From assembly GCA_963204785.1 (NCBI GenBank), contig CAUJHG010000036.1, forward strand, positions 1-64,000: a DNA stretch of 64,000 bases, in the 5' to 3' direction. This DNA comes from Pseudomonadota bacterium. Lineage in GTDB: Bacteria > Pseudomonadota > Gammaproteobacteria > Burkholderiales > Burkholderiaceae_E. Numbering within the stretch: position 1 is the first letter of the stretch; each line of letters starts with the position of its first letter. Positions 1 through 9,868 of the stretch are shown piece by piece. Below the pieces are notes generated by a model. That model was not told the DNA's origin, ran no database searches, and saw only the letters and a program-made list of their open reading frames with translations. Position numbers and translations under genes: made by a program.

Positions 1-1494
1 GACCACGTACTCGACGAAGCGCGCGGGGTCGGCGGAGTCGCGGAACAGCTCCCACGACAGTGCCCCCTGCGCGAGCCTGCGCCGCCGGGTCTCGCGCATC
101 ACCTCGCGGAACTCGTCGGCGCGCGCCGGGTCGATCCGGTACTCGATCGTCACCAGTACGGGGCCGTCGTCCTGCGACACCGGCCAGGCCGCCTGCGGCG
201 GCGCGGACTGCCGTGACGGCGGCGCGAGGTCCTCGTGCGCAGTCTCGCCGAGCAGGCGCCTGCGCGTCAGCCACAGCACCGTCGTCCCGGTCAGCGCCGA
301 CAGCAGCAGCGCGACCGGCACCGAGCTCAGCGAGGCCACCTGCCCCCACAGCGCGGCGCCGAAGGCGCTTCCGCCCATCAGCGCCATCTGGTACATCGAC
401 ATCCCGCGCGCGCGCACCCAGTTGGGCAGCGACATCTGCGCCGAGACGCTCAGCGTGTTGGCCACCGTCAGCCAGGAGACTCCGCAGACGAGCATCATCG
501 GCGCCGCCACCCAGACGTTCGGCGAGAAGCCGACCAGCACCATCGTCGTCGCCTGTACGAGGCTGCCCCAGCGCACCAGCTGGTCGTTGCTGTGCCTGCG
601 CCGCCAGTGCGGCAGGAAGAGCGCCGAGGTGATCGCCCCCGCCCCCATGCAGGCCAGCAGCGCCGTGTAGGTCCCGGCGCCACCCTCGGGCATGCGCCGC
701 GCGATCAGCGGCAGCATCGCCAGCAGCGCGGTGGACTGCGCGAAGAACATCGCGATCCGGAAGAGCACGATGCGCATCCGGGCCGACTGCCGCACGTACT
801 GCACGCCCACGCGCATCGCCCCCAGGAAGCGCTCGCCGGGCAGCGCGCTCGCCCGGGGTTCGCGCTTCCAGCGCGAGATCACGAACACCGCCACCAGCGA
901 GAGCACCGCGTTGAGCAGGAAGACGAAGATGGTCCCCGCTCCGGCGATCAGCATCCCCGCGACGACCGGCCCGATGATCCGCGACGCGTTCATCGCCACC
1001 CCGTTGAGCGCGAGCGCCGCCGGCATCTGCGGCCGGGGAACGAGCTCGGGGATGATCGCCGAGTAGACCGGCCAGCGCATCGCGAGGCCCACGCCGTTGA
1101 CGAAGGTGAGCACCAGCAGCAGCGGCGCGCTGACCAGCCCGGTGGCCAGCGCCAGGCACAGCAGCGTTGCGTTGGCCGCGATCCACAACTGCGTGACCAT
1201 CAGGTAGCGGCGCCGGTCGACGATGTCGGCCATCGCCCCGCTGGGCAGCCCGAGCAGGAACACCGGCAGGGTGGATGCCGACTGCACCAGCGCCACCATC
1301 GCCGGCGAGGTGGTCAGCGAGGTCATCAGCCAGGCCGCCGCCACGTCGTTCATCCACATGCAGGTGTTGGCGATCAGCCAGACCGACCAGAGCATGCGGA
1401 AGACCGGCAGCGCGAAGGGTGCGAACGCCGAGGTGTTCGGGATCGCGGGTTCCCAGCCTGGCGAGGAACCGGAAGGCGGCGGGGCGTCGGTCAT
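1..1494 (-). CDS. MFS transporter with C-terminal antibiotic-monooxygenase-like domain (3' end runs off the window)
   Basis: Reverse-strand reading from ATG at 1494: MTDAPPPSGSSPGWEPAIPNTSAFAPFALPVFRMLWSVWLIANTCMWMNDVAAAWLMTSL..., multiple hydrophobic helices, ending ...VLVTIEYRIDPARADEFREVMRETRRRRLAQGALSWELFRDSADPARFVEYVV. Confidence 0.85.
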   Translation of the reverse strand, partial: MTDAPPPSGSSPGWEPAIPNTSAFAPFALPVFRMLWSVWLIANTCMWMNDVAAAWLMTSLTTSPAMVALVQSASTLPVFLLGLPSGAMADIVDRRRYLMVTQLWIAANATLLCLALATGLVSAPLLLVLTFVNGVGLAMRWPVYSAIIPELVPRPQMPAALALNGVAMNASRIIGPVVAGMLIAGAGTIFVFLLNAVLSLVAVFVISRWKREPRASALPGERFLGAMRVGVQYVRQSARMRIVLFRIAMFFAQSTALLAMLPLIARRMPEGGAGTYTALLACMGAGAITSALFLPHWRRRHSNDQLVRWGSLVQATTMVLVGFSPNVWVAAPMMLVCGVSWLTVANTLSVSAQMSLPNWVRARGMSMYQMALMGGSAFGAALWGQVASLSSVPVALLLSALTGTTVLWLTRRRLLGETAHEDLAPPSRQSAPPQAAWPVSQDDGPVLVTIEYRIDPARADEFREVMRETRRRRLAQGALSWELFRDSADPARFVEYVV

Positions 1495-1559
1495 GTGCGG
1501 TTCATCGGGGTTGCCGGCGCAGCCGGCACCGGCGGACGGGGGCGGAAGGGTGCAGGGGC

Positions 1560-3233
1560 TCAGCCGCTGAGCCTGTCCCTGAGCACCCTCTTGAGCAGCT
1601 TGCCGTTGGCGTTGCGCGGCAGCGGCTTGTCGGTGAGCGTGACCGACTCGGGGACCTTGTAGTCGGCCAGGTGCTTGGCGCACCAGGCGCGCAGCGTCTG
1701 CTCGGTGATCCCCGGGTCGCTGACGCACGCGAACGCGTGCACCCGCTCGCCGAGCACCGGGCAGGGCCGACCCACCACGGCGGCCTCGAGCACGCCGGGG
1801 TAGGCCATCAGCAGGTTCTCGACCTCGACGCTGTAGATCTTGAAGCCGCCGCGGTTGAGCATGTCCTTCTTGCGGTCGAACACGCGCACGAAGCCATCGG
1901 GATCGACCGACCCCAGGTCGCCCGAGTGCCACCAGCCCGCGGTGAACTCGCTGGCGGTCGCCTCGGGGTTGTCCCAGTAGCCGCGCACCACCATCGGGCC
2001 GCCGATCCACAACTCGCCGACTTCGCCGGGCGGCAGCCCGACTCCGTCGTCGTCGACGACGATCACGTCGGCGCAGGGCAGCGCGAAGCCCACGCTGTCG
2101 CCGTGCTCGCGCGTCAAGCGCGCAGGCATCAGCGTCACCGGCGAGGTGGTCTCGGTCGCGCCGTAGGCGTTCATCAGCTCCAGCCCCGGCAGCTTGCGCG
2201 CGAGCGCGTCGATCGTGGCCACCGGCATCGGGGCGCCCCCGTAGCCGCCAACGCGCCAGGTGGAGAGATCGGCCTGTCCGAAGTCGGGGTGCAGCAGGCA
2301 CAGGTTGTACATGGCCGGCACCAGGACGGTGGCGGTGGCGCGCTCGCGCTCGACCAGCCGCAGGAAGTCGCCTGCCTTGAACGCCGCCATCAGCAGGTTG
2401 GCGCCGCCCACGAAGACCGTGGCCGCGATGTTGGCGATCAGCCCGGTGACGTGGCTCGCCGGCACTGCGAGGATCGAGCGGCTGTCGGCCTCGGTCTTCA
2501 TGCACAGCACGAAGTGCAGCACCGAGTGCGCAATCCCCAGGTGCGTGAGCATCGCACCCTTGGGGCGGCCAGTGGTGCCCGAGGTGTAGAGGATCACTGC
2601 GCAGTCCTCCTCGCGGACCTGCTCGGCCTCCCGCCGGCAGGCCTCGCCCAGCAGCGACTCGTAGGCCACTGCGGGCGGCGCGGCGGGCGGGCTGGCGCCG
2701 GGTTCCGCGGGCGCCGCAGCCGAATGCGAGGATGCGGGTGCGCCCTGGTTCACCGGCAGCCGCACCCACAAGGCCAGCGTCGGCAAGGTCGCCGGATCGG
2801 GCAGGCGCTCCTCGAGGTCGGCGTCGTACAGCACCGCTCTTGCGCCGCAATGGCCGAAGATGTACTCGAGCCCCGGACGTTGCTCGCGGATGCTCACGGG
2901 CACCGTGATCGCCCCGAGGCGCTGCGTCGCGTACAGCGCCACGACGAACTCCGGCCGGTTCGACAGCAGCAGCGCGACGCGGTCGCCTGCGCGCACGCCC
3001 GCGGCCTGCAGCCCGGCCGCCAGCCGCCCGACGATCGCATCGAACTCCCGGTAGGACCAGCGCTGCCCCTCGAACACCACGGCGTCCGCGTCCGGGCGTT
3101 CGCGCACCGGCCCCTCGAGCATCGCGTGGAAGCTGCCGGGACGCTGCGCGAAGCAGCGCACGATCCGGTCACCGAAATGCGCCTCGTGGCGCAACGCGGG
3201 CAGGCGGCAGTCCGCCCAGACGTCCTGGCTCAT
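1560..3233 (-). CDS. AMP-dependent acyl-CoA synthetase/ligase
   Basis: ORF from MSQDVWADCRLP; motifs YTSGTTGRPKGAML, GGFKIYSVEVEN, PRNANGKLLKR. Confidence 0.9.
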   Translation of the reverse strand: MSQDVWADCRLPALRHEAHFGDRIVRCFAQRPGSFHAMLEGPVRERPDADAVVFEGQRWSYREFDAIVGRLAAGLQAAGVRAGDRVALLLSNRPEFVVALYATQRLGAITVPVSIREQRPGLEYIFGHCGARAVLYDADLEERLPDPATLPTLALWVRLPVNQGAPASSHSAAAPAEPGASPPAAPPAVAYESLLGEACRREAEQVREEDCAVILYTSGTTGRPKGAMLTHLGIAHSVLHFVLCMKTEADSRSILAVPASHVTGLIANIAATVFVGGANLLMAAFKAGDFLRLVERERATATVLVPAMYNLCLLHPDFGQADLSTWRVGGYGGAPMPVATIDALARKLPGLELMNAYGATETTSPVTLMPARLTREHGDSVGFALPCADVIVVDDDGVGLPPGEVGELWIGGPMVVRGYWDNPEATASEFTAGWWHSGDLGSVDPDGFVRVFDRKKDMLNRGGFKIYSVEVENLLMAYPGVLEAAVVGRPCPVLGERVHAFACVSDPGITEQTLRAWCAKHLADYKVPESVTLTDKPLPRNANGKLLKRVLRDRLSG

Positions 3234-3247
3234 CGCAACCTCGTCGT

Positions 3248-4795
3248 TCAGGACCTGCGCGCGCCGTAGCGCTCGACCAGCAGGAATTTCTGGACCTTGC
3301 CGGTGGGCGTGCGCGGCAGCGGTTCGCGCTGGACGAACACCTGCTTGGGCGTCTTGAAGCCGGCCAGTCGGCTGCGGCACTCGGCGATCACCGCGTCCTC
3401 GTCGACCGTCGCACCCGGCGCGGCCACGACCACCGCAGCGACGCGCTCGCCCCAGAAATCGTCGGGAAGCCCGATCACCGCGGCGTCGGCCACCCCCTCG
3501 CAGCCGAGCACCGCGCTCTCGACCTCGGCGGAGTGCACGTTCTGTCCGCCGGTGATGATCATGTCCTTCTTGCGTCCCCGGATGAACAGGTAGCCCTCGA
3601 GGTCGATGCTGCCGAGGTCACCGGTGTGGATCCAGCCGTCGCGGAAGGTCTCGGCGGACTTCTCCGGGTTGTCCCAGTAGGCGGTCACGCTGTTGGGGCT
3701 GCGGCCGATCACCTCGCCCACTTCGCCGGGCGCAACCGGACGGCCTGCCTCGTCGACCACGCGCACCTCGGCGAAGAGGATCGCCCGTCCCACGGAGTCG
3801 GGCCGGCGCGCCCGGTCCTCCGGGGTGCTCACCACCAGCGCACCGGTCTCCTGCATCCCGTAGTACTCGTAGAGATTCGGGCAGATGCGCTCGATGGTCT
3901 CGTTGCGGATCTTCTCGGGCAGCGCCGAGCCGACGAAGGTGGTGCCGCGCAGCGAGGACAGATCGGTGGACGCGAGGCGATCGCTGGCGAGCAGCATCGC
4001 CGCCATCGTCGCCACCAGGTTGACGATCGTCACCCGCTCGGTCTCGATCAGCCGCAGCGCCTCGGTCGGCTCGAAGTTCGCGATCACGTTGCGCGCGCCG
4101 TACATCACGGTGCCCAGCGCCCATCCGAAGCCGACGCGCCCGAACATCGGGAACACCGTGAGCGCGACGTCCTGCTCGGTCAGCCCGTGCGCGTGGAACA
4201 TCGGGAACATGGTGCTCATGTTGTACTGCGTCATCACGTAGGACTTCGGCAGCCCCGTGGTCCCGGAGGTCAGGTTGAAGTAGAAGGGATCGCCCTCGTC
4301 GATCTGCGCCTCGGGCTCCTCGTCCGAAGCGCGAGCGAGCACCTCCTCGTAGGCAAAGCCATGCTCCGGCTCGCTCTCGCCGACCACGATGGTGCGCGCG
4401 ACGTCCGGCAGGCCAGCGCGCAGCGCGGCAGCGGCCGCGTCGTGTCCATCCTCGATCACCAGGCCCCTGGCTCCCATGCTCGACGCCAGTTCGACCATTT
4501 CGGCCGGTGCCAGCCGGTAGTTCAGCGGCAGCCCGACGATGCCGGTCTTGGCCAGGGCGAAGTAGATCTCGACGACCTCGACCCGGTTGGTGCTCAGGAA
4601 GGCAAGCACGTCGCCCTTGCGCAGCCCCATTGCCAGCAGGCCGTTGGCGAGCCGGTTGACCCGCTGGTTGACCTGCCTGAAGGTGAAGCGACGGCCGGTG
4701 CCGGCGCAGTAGAAGGCTTCCCGGTCCTGGAAGCGCGTCGCAGCAGTCACCAGGACGTTGCCGACGAGCATGCCGCTCAAGCCGCGTACAGCCAT
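3248..4795 (-). CDS. AMP-dependent acyl-CoA synthetase/ligase
   Basis: ORF from MAVRGLSGMLVGNVLV; motifs NLTSGTTGLPKSYVM, GGQNVHSAEVES, PRTPTGKVQK. Confidence 0.9.
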   Translation of the reverse strand: MAVRGLSGMLVGNVLVTAATRFQDREAFYCAGTGRRFTFRQVNQRVNRLANGLLAMGLRKGDVLAFLSTNRVEVVEIYFALAKTGIVGLPLNYRLAPAEMVELASSMGARGLVIEDGHDAAAAALRAGLPDVARTIVVGESEPEHGFAYEEVLARASDEEPEAQIDEGDPFYFNLTSGTTGLPKSYVMTQYNMSTMFPMFHAHGLTEQDVALTVFPMFGRVGFGWALGTVMYGARNVIANFEPTEALRLIETERVTIVNLVATMAAMLLASDRLASTDLSSLRGTTFVGSALPEKIRNETIERICPNLYEYYGMQETGALVVSTPEDRARRPDSVGRAILFAEVRVVDEAGRPVAPGEVGEVIGRSPNSVTAYWDNPEKSAETFRDGWIHTGDLGSIDLEGYLFIRGRKKDMIITGGQNVHSAEVESAVLGCEGVADAAVIGLPDDFWGERVAAVVVAAPGATVDEDAVIAECRSRLAGFKTPKQVFVQREPLPRTPTGKVQKFLLVERYGARRS

Positions 4796-5029
4796 TGGGT
4801 GTCTCTCCACAAGTGCAGGGGCCGCCGCCGGGCCGTTGCGCCCGAGGGCGCGCCGGCCTCGCAGCACGCGGCCCGGGGGTCATCCGTACCGTGATGTTAC
4901 AGACACTTGCGCGCCTGCCGACGATCACGTACAGGGCCCCGCGAAGCGCATCCCCGGAACCGGCGAGCTTGCGGCAAGCGGCAGAATGCGGACACTTCCG
5001 CCCAGCGCCCCTCCCCAGCGAACGCCGCG

Positions 5030-6034
5030 ATGACCCGACCAGGCACCGTCTTGCCCGCCGCGCAGCCGCGGCCCGCCCCCACCTCGCCGCCCGGACCCTG
5101 GCCGCGGGTGGCGGTGTTCGGCGCCGGCGCGGTCGGCTGCTTCCACGGAGCGAAGTTCGCGCAGGCTGGCGCACCGGTGGTGCTGATCGGGCGCGCATCG
5201 CACGTGCAGGCGATCCGCGCCGACGGCCTGCTCTTCGAGAGCGCCGGCGAGCAGCGACGCATCGCGCTGGAAGCCAGCACCGATCCGCATGCGCTCGCCG
5301 ACGCGGACCTCGTGCTGCTTTGCGTGAAGTCGCGCGACACTCCGACAGCGGCAGCGACGCTGGCCAGGGAGATGAAGCCTGGCGCGCTGCTGGTGAGCCT
5401 GCAGAACGGCGTCGAGAACGTGCCGCTGATCCGTGCGGCCGGAGGGCTCGATCCGCTCGCCGCGGTCGTCTACGTCGCGGTGTCGATGTCCGGTCCGGGG
5501 CACCTGCGCCACGCGGGACGCGGCGATCTGGTGCTCGGCGAGTTCGGCGCGCCGCCACCCGGAGCCATGCGACAGCCCGATCGGGTCCGAACGGTGGCCG
5601 GACTCTTCGAGCGCGCCGGAGTTCCCTGCCCGGTCTCGCAGGACGTGCGCACCGACCTCTGGGCGAAGCTGGTCATGAACTGCGCGATGAACCCGGTTTC
5701 GGCGCTCGGCCGCACACGCTACGGGCGGATGATCGACGACGCGGCCACCCGCGATCTGCTCGGGGCGGTGGTGCAGGAATGCGTCGCGGTTGCGTACGCC
5801 GAGGGCGTCGCACTGCCCGCGGCCGAGGAACTCCTGCAGGCGGTGCTCGCCCTGGGGAACGCCATGCGCGAAGCGAGTTCGTCGACTGCGCAGGACCTGG
5901 CGGCAGGGCGCCCGACCGAGATGGACGCCCTCAACGGCTACGTGGCACGGCGCGCCCGGGCGCTCGGGATCGCGGCGCCGGTCAACCGGACGCTGTACAC
6001 GCTGGTCAGGTTGCTGGAGGCCGGCGCCGCCTGA
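5030..6034 (+). CDS. panE: 2-dehydropantoate 2-reductase (ketopantoate reductase) family
   Basis: N-terminal GAGAVGCFHGAKFAQAGAPVVLIGR Rossmann motif; LVSLQNGVENV; DLWAKLVMNCAMNPVSAL. Confidence 0.85.
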   Translation: MTRPGTVLPAAQPRPAPTSPPGPWPRVAVFGAGAVGCFHGAKFAQAGAPVVLIGRASHVQAIRADGLLFESAGEQRRIALEASTDPHALADADLVLLCVKSRDTPTAAATLAREMKPGALLVSLQNGVENVPLIRAAGGLDPLAAVVYVAVSMSGPGHLRHAGRGDLVLGEFGAPPPGAMRQPDRVRTVAGLFERAGVPCPVSQDVRTDLWAKLVMNCAMNPVSALGRTRYGRMIDDAATRDLLGAVVQECVAVAYAEGVALPAAEELLQAVLALGNAMREASSSTAQDLAAGRPTEMDALNGYVARRARALGIAAPVNRTLYTLVRLLEAGAA

Positions 6035-6139
6035 GCGGCCGCGACGAGGGTCGCGGGCCCGCCTGCGGCGGCTCTTCGCACGGATGCCATTGCGGGGCGC
6101 CCCTTCCGGGGGCACCTGCGCAAGGGCCCGGGCATGCGC

Positions 6140-6661
6140 TCAGCGCTTCTTGTTCGCGCCGGAGATCGATGCCTCCGCCTTCTCCGCGAACTGCCGGGTG
6201 GCGCTGTTGACCTGATCGTAGGCAGTGGACGCCGCAGCGAGCGCCTGGCGCACGAAGGCGATCATCCCCTCGGATCCGGCAGGTGCATTCTTCGCCAGTT
6301 CCTCGATCGCAGCCGTGAGCTGCGCGTTGCTCTCGGCGACCTGCTTCTCGACGATCGCGCTCAGGTCGGAGCCGGCTTCCTTGGTGATGGCCATCACCGC
6401 CCTGGCGTAGGCAGTGAACTTCTCGGGCGACGGCCTGGTGTAGCTGGTGACCAGCTCGGTCAGGGTCTTGGCGTCCTTCGCGGCCAGCAGCGCACGGATC
6501 TGCTCGGCGGACTGCTCCAGTGAGCTCTTGGCGGTTTCCATGTTCAGCGCCGCGAGCTTCTGGAAACCCTCCAGAGTCTTGGTGGCCGCCGCGCTGCTCA
6601 TGCGGAAGGCCTCGGTCTGCATCTTCATCAGGTCATCGGGATTGGTCTTGACCATGGTCAT
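6140..6661 (-). CDS. phaP: phasin family protein
   Basis: MTMVKTNPDDLMKMQTEAFRMSSAAATKTLEGFQKLAALNMETAKSSLEQSAEQIRALLAAKD..., alpha-helical phasin pattern. Confidence 0.88.
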   Translation of the reverse strand: MTMVKTNPDDLMKMQTEAFRMSSAAATKTLEGFQKLAALNMETAKSSLEQSAEQIRALLAAKDAKTLTELVTSYTRPSPEKFTAYARAVMAITKEAGSDLSAIVEKQVAESNAQLTAAIEELAKNAPAGSEGMIAFVRQALAAASTAYDQVNSATRQFAEKAEASISGANKKR

Positions 6662-6725
6662 GCTCCTGGGATCGGGTGGCCGAATCGCAGTGCCGAAGTC
6701 GGGCCGTGGAAACGAACGGATTTGC

Positions 6726-6789
6726 TGCACTGCACAATAATCATTTTCGAACCACCGGATCCGTATGTCAAGTATTTTGTGCACTGCAC
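6726..6789. promoter_or_regulatory. Divergent regulatory region with duplicated TGCACTGCAC motif (possible PhaR-type operators)
   Basis: TGCACTGCAC at 6726-6735 and again at 6780-6789, in an AT-rich stretch between phaP (-) and the zinc ADH (+). Confidence 0.5.
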
Positions 6790-6841
6790 CATCCGCACGC
6801 GCGCTACCATCCCGACGGAGGTGACAACCCAGGAGGCAGCG

Positions 6842-7921
6842 ATGCTCAGCTACGAAGTCGTCGAACACGGAAAGCCGCTGCAGGCTAAGCTGCGCGAGAC
6901 GCCGGTGCCGCAGGGCACGGAGGTGCTGGTCCGGATCACCCGCTCCGGGGTCTGCCACTCCGACCTGCACCTGCAGGAAGGCTTCTTCGATCTCGGCGGC
7001 GGCAGGCGCGCCAACCTGAGCGACCGCGGCATCGCGCCGCCCTTCACGGTCGGCCACGAGCCCTATGGGGTGGTCGCGGCGCTCGGCCCGCAGGCAAGGG
7101 GGGTGAAGGTCGGCGACAGGCGGCTGGTCTACCCCTGGATCGGCTGCGGGAAGTGCGCCGTCTGCGCCGCCGGCGACGATCACTACTGCCTGAGCCCGCG
7201 AACGATCGGCGTCGCGCGTCCGGGCGCCTACGCAACCCACGTCCTCGTCCCGGACGCCCGCTACCTGGTGGACGCCGACGGGATCGACGAGAGCTGGGCC
7301 GCCACCCTGGCCTGCTCGGGGCTGACCGCCTGGAGCGCGATCGCCAAGCTTCCGGCGCTGGCGCCGCGCGACTGGGTCGCGGTGCTCGGCTGCGGGGGGC
7401 TGGGCATGGCAGCGATCGCGATGCTGCGCGCCCGCGGAGTGAGCAACGTGGTCGCCTGCGACGTCGACGAGGCGAAGCTCGCGCGGGCGCGCGAGCAGGG
7501 CGCGGCAGCGGTGGTCGACTCGCGCGCGCCGGATGCGCTCGCGCGGCTGCAGGCGGTCGCCGGCAACGCGGTGGCCGGCGCGCTCGACTTCGTCGGCATG
7601 CCCGCCACGGCCCAGCTGGGCATCGGTGCGCTCGCCAAGGGCGGGCACTACGTGCTGTGCGGCCTGTTCGGCGGCGAGATCGCCCTGCCCCTGCCGCCGA
7701 TCGCGCAGCGCGCGATCGCGGTGCGCGGCTCCTACGTGGGCAACCTGCGCGAGCTGCGTGAAGTGGTCGAGCTGGCCCGCTCCGGCAGGCTGGCGCCCTC
7801 GCCGGTGCAGCTGCGCCCGGCAGCGCAGGTCAACGAGTGCCTGGACGACCTGCGCGAGGGGCGCGTGATCGGGCGCCTGGTGCTCGACTTCGAGCACGCC
7901 GACCCGGACCGCCCTGGCTGA
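6842..7921 (+). CDS. zinc-dependent alcohol dehydrogenase
   Basis: GVCHSDLHLQEG, GHEPYGVV, CGKCAVCAAGDDHYC structural-zinc motif, GCGGLGMAAIAM nucleotide-binding motif. Confidence 0.9.
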   Translation: MLSYEVVEHGKPLQAKLRETPVPQGTEVLVRITRSGVCHSDLHLQEGFFDLGGGRRANLSDRGIAPPFTVGHEPYGVVAALGPQARGVKVGDRRLVYPWIGCGKCAVCAAGDDHYCLSPRTIGVARPGAYATHVLVPDARYLVDADGIDESWAATLACSGLTAWSAIAKLPALAPRDWVAVLGCGGLGMAAIAMLRARGVSNVVACDVDEAKLARAREQGAAAVVDSRAPDALARLQAVAGNAVAGALDFVGMPATAQLGIGALAKGGHYVLCGLFGGEIALPLPPIAQRAIAVRGSYVGNLRELREVVELARSGRLAPSPVQLRPAAQVNECLDDLREGRVIGRLVLDFEHADPDRPG

Positions 7922-7933
7922 GGAGCAGGAACG

Positions 7934-8206
7934 ATGCGATTCCCACCTTCTCCCTGCGCCACGCGCGCGCTCCGGCGAGTGCTCGCGCTGGCGGCGTGCG
8001 CACTGGTCGCCGGCTGCGCCCACCTGCCCGACGGCTCGACCGATCCGGACTTCGCGCTCTGCGAACAGGCGCGCATGCACGTGCGCCGCGGCGACCTGGC
8101 GGCGGCCGAGGCCGCGGTCGACCGGATGCGCGACCTGCGCAATGCCTACGATTGCCGCAACGACGTCCTGGAAACCGAGATGGGCCGGTTCCCGCGGAGC
8201 ACCTGA
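7934..8206 (+). CDS. small putative lipoprotein, hypothetical
   Basis: 90 aa, signal peptide with lipobox (RRVLALAACALVAGC), 13 nt downstream of the ADH gene. Confidence 0.6.
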   Translation: MRFPPSPCATRALRRVLALAACALVAGCAHLPDGSTDPDFALCEQARMHVRRGDLAAAEAAVDRMRDLRNAYDCRNDVLETEMGRFPRST

Positions 8207-8221
8207 GCCCCGCGCCCGGAA

Positions 8222-9868
8222 ATGGAGCAGAACATGCAGGCACAGACCGTCCACGACGCCTTCCAGGCCTCGGCCGCCCGATGGCCCGATCAGCCGATGA
8301 TGATCGTGCCGCGCGCACCGGCGCGCGCCTACCTGCCCGATGGGCTCACGCTGAGCTACCGCGAGGCCGCCGAGCGCGTGGAGTCGTTGCGCGCGCTGTA
8401 TTCGGCGGCAGGCTACGGGCTGGGTCACCGCGTCGCGATGCTGCTCGAGAACCGGCCGGACCACTTCCTGCACTTCCTCGCGCTCAATGCGCTGGGCGCC
8501 TCGATCGTCCCCGTGAACCCGGACTACCGGCCCGACGAGGTGCTCTACCTGCTGGACCACTCCGAAGCGCAGCTCGTGGTGTCGATCCCCTCACGGGTCG
8601 ATGACCTGCGTGCAGCGGCGGGCCAGGCGGCGCACCGGCCGCCGGTGGTTCCGGTCGAGCCGCTGCCCGGGGCGCTGCCGGCCCCGCGCTCGCCGGCGGT
8701 CGCCGGCACGCCCGGCCGCGACACCGAGGCCGCGCTGCTCTACACCTCCGGAACCACTGCGCGGCCCAAGGGCTGCATGCTGAGCAACGACTACCACTTC
8801 GCGGTCGGCGAAACCTATCTGGGCTACGGCGACCTGGCCAGCATCCGCGAAGCGCAGGAACGCACCTACAACCCGCTGCCGCTGTTCCACATGAACGCCG
8901 GCATCTTCTCGTTCATGGGAATGATGCTCTCGGGCAACGCAGTGGTGATGCCCGACCGCTTCCATCCGGGCAGCTTCTGGAGCGAGCTCGTCGAGACCGG
9001 CGCCACGATCTTCCACTACCTGGGCGTGATCCCCCCGATCCTGCTGAACCAGCCGCCAGGGCCCGACGAGCGCCGCCACCGGATCCGGTTCGCAGTCGGG
9101 GCAGGCGTCGAGCCGCAGCTGCACCAGGCCTTCGAGGAGCGCTTCGGCTTCCCGCTGCTGGAGCTGTGGGGGATGACCGAGACCGGAGGCGGCTTCATCG
9201 CGGCCAGCGAGCCGCGCCACATCGACACCCGCGCCTTCGGCCGCCCGGACCGCGACGTGCTCGCCCGCGTCGTCGACGACCAGGATCGCGAAGTGCCTCC
9301 GGGCACCGAAGGCGAGCTCACGGTGCGGCGCAGGGGCCCGAACCCGCGTCGCGGCTTCTTCTCCGGCTACCTGAAGAATCCGCAGGCCACCGACGAGGCC
9401 TGGCGCGGCGGCTGGTTCCACACCGGCGACGTGGTCCGCCAGGACGAGAGCGGGATGCTCTACTTCGTCGACCGGAAGAAGAACATCATCCGGCGCTCGG
9501 GGGAGAACATCGCCGCGGCCGAGGTGGAGGCGGTGATCCAGGCGCACGAACGCGTGGCGCAGGTGGCGGTGATCGCGGTGCCCGATCCGATGCGCGACGA
9601 GGAGGTGATGGCCTGCGTGGTGCCGATGCCCGGCGCGGCGCCAGGACCGGCGCTGGCGCGCGAGATCTTCGACTGGTGCATGGCGCGGATCGCCTACTAC
9701 AAGGCGCCGGGCTGGGTCGTCTTCCTCGACGCGCTGCCCACCACCGGCACGCAGAAGGTGCAGAAGGGCAATCTCTTCCCCGAGGGCGAAGACCCCACCG
9801 CCCGCCCCGGCGCCTGCGACCTGCGCGCGCTGAAGAAGCGCGACGCGGTCACGGCTCCACGACGTTGA
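8222..9868 (+). CDS. AMP-dependent acyl-CoA ligase (carnitine/crotonobetaine-CoA ligase-like)
   Basis: LLYTSGTTARPKGCML, WGMTETGG, DRKKNIIRRSGENIAAAEVE, TTGTQKVQK. Confidence 0.9.
   Translation: MEQNMQAQTVHDAFQASAARWPDQPMMIVPRAPARAYLPDGLTLSYREAAERVESLRALYSAAGYGLGHRVAMLLENRPDHFLHFLALNALGASIVPVNPDYRPDEVLYLLDHSEAQLVVSIPSRVDDLRAAAGQAAHRPPVVPVEPLPGALPAPRSPAVAGTPGRDTEAALLYTSGTTARPKGCMLSNDYHFAVGETYLGYGDLASIREAQERTYNPLPLFHMNAGIFSFMGMMLSGNAVVMPDRFHPGSFWSELVETGATIFHYLGVIPPILLNQPPGPDERRHRIRFAVGAGVEPQLHQAFEERFGFPLLELWGMTETGGGFIAASEPRHIDTRAFGRPDRDVLARVVDDQDREVPPGTEGELTVRRRGPNPRRGFFSGYLKNPQATDEAWRGGWFHTGDVVRQDESGMLYFVDRKKNIIRRSGENIAAAEVEAVIQAHERVAQVAVIAVPDPMRDEEVMACVVPMPGAAPGPALAREIFDWCMARIAYYKAPGWVVFLDALPTTGTQKVQKGNLFPEGEDPTARPGACDLRALKKRDAVTAPRR

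Noticed and set aside
235-3269. Long + strand ORFs (475 aa and 664 aa) at the window start
   Set aside because: Arg/His/Gln/Gly-rich antisense translations of the MFS and acyl-CoA ligase genes, which have clear family motifs on the minus strand
1560-9868. Clustered acyl-CoA ligases considered as a biosynthetic (NRPS/PKS) locus
   Set aside because: No carrier-protein, ketosynthase or condensation domains nearby; ligases, CoA-transferase, thiolase and transporters fit catabolism better
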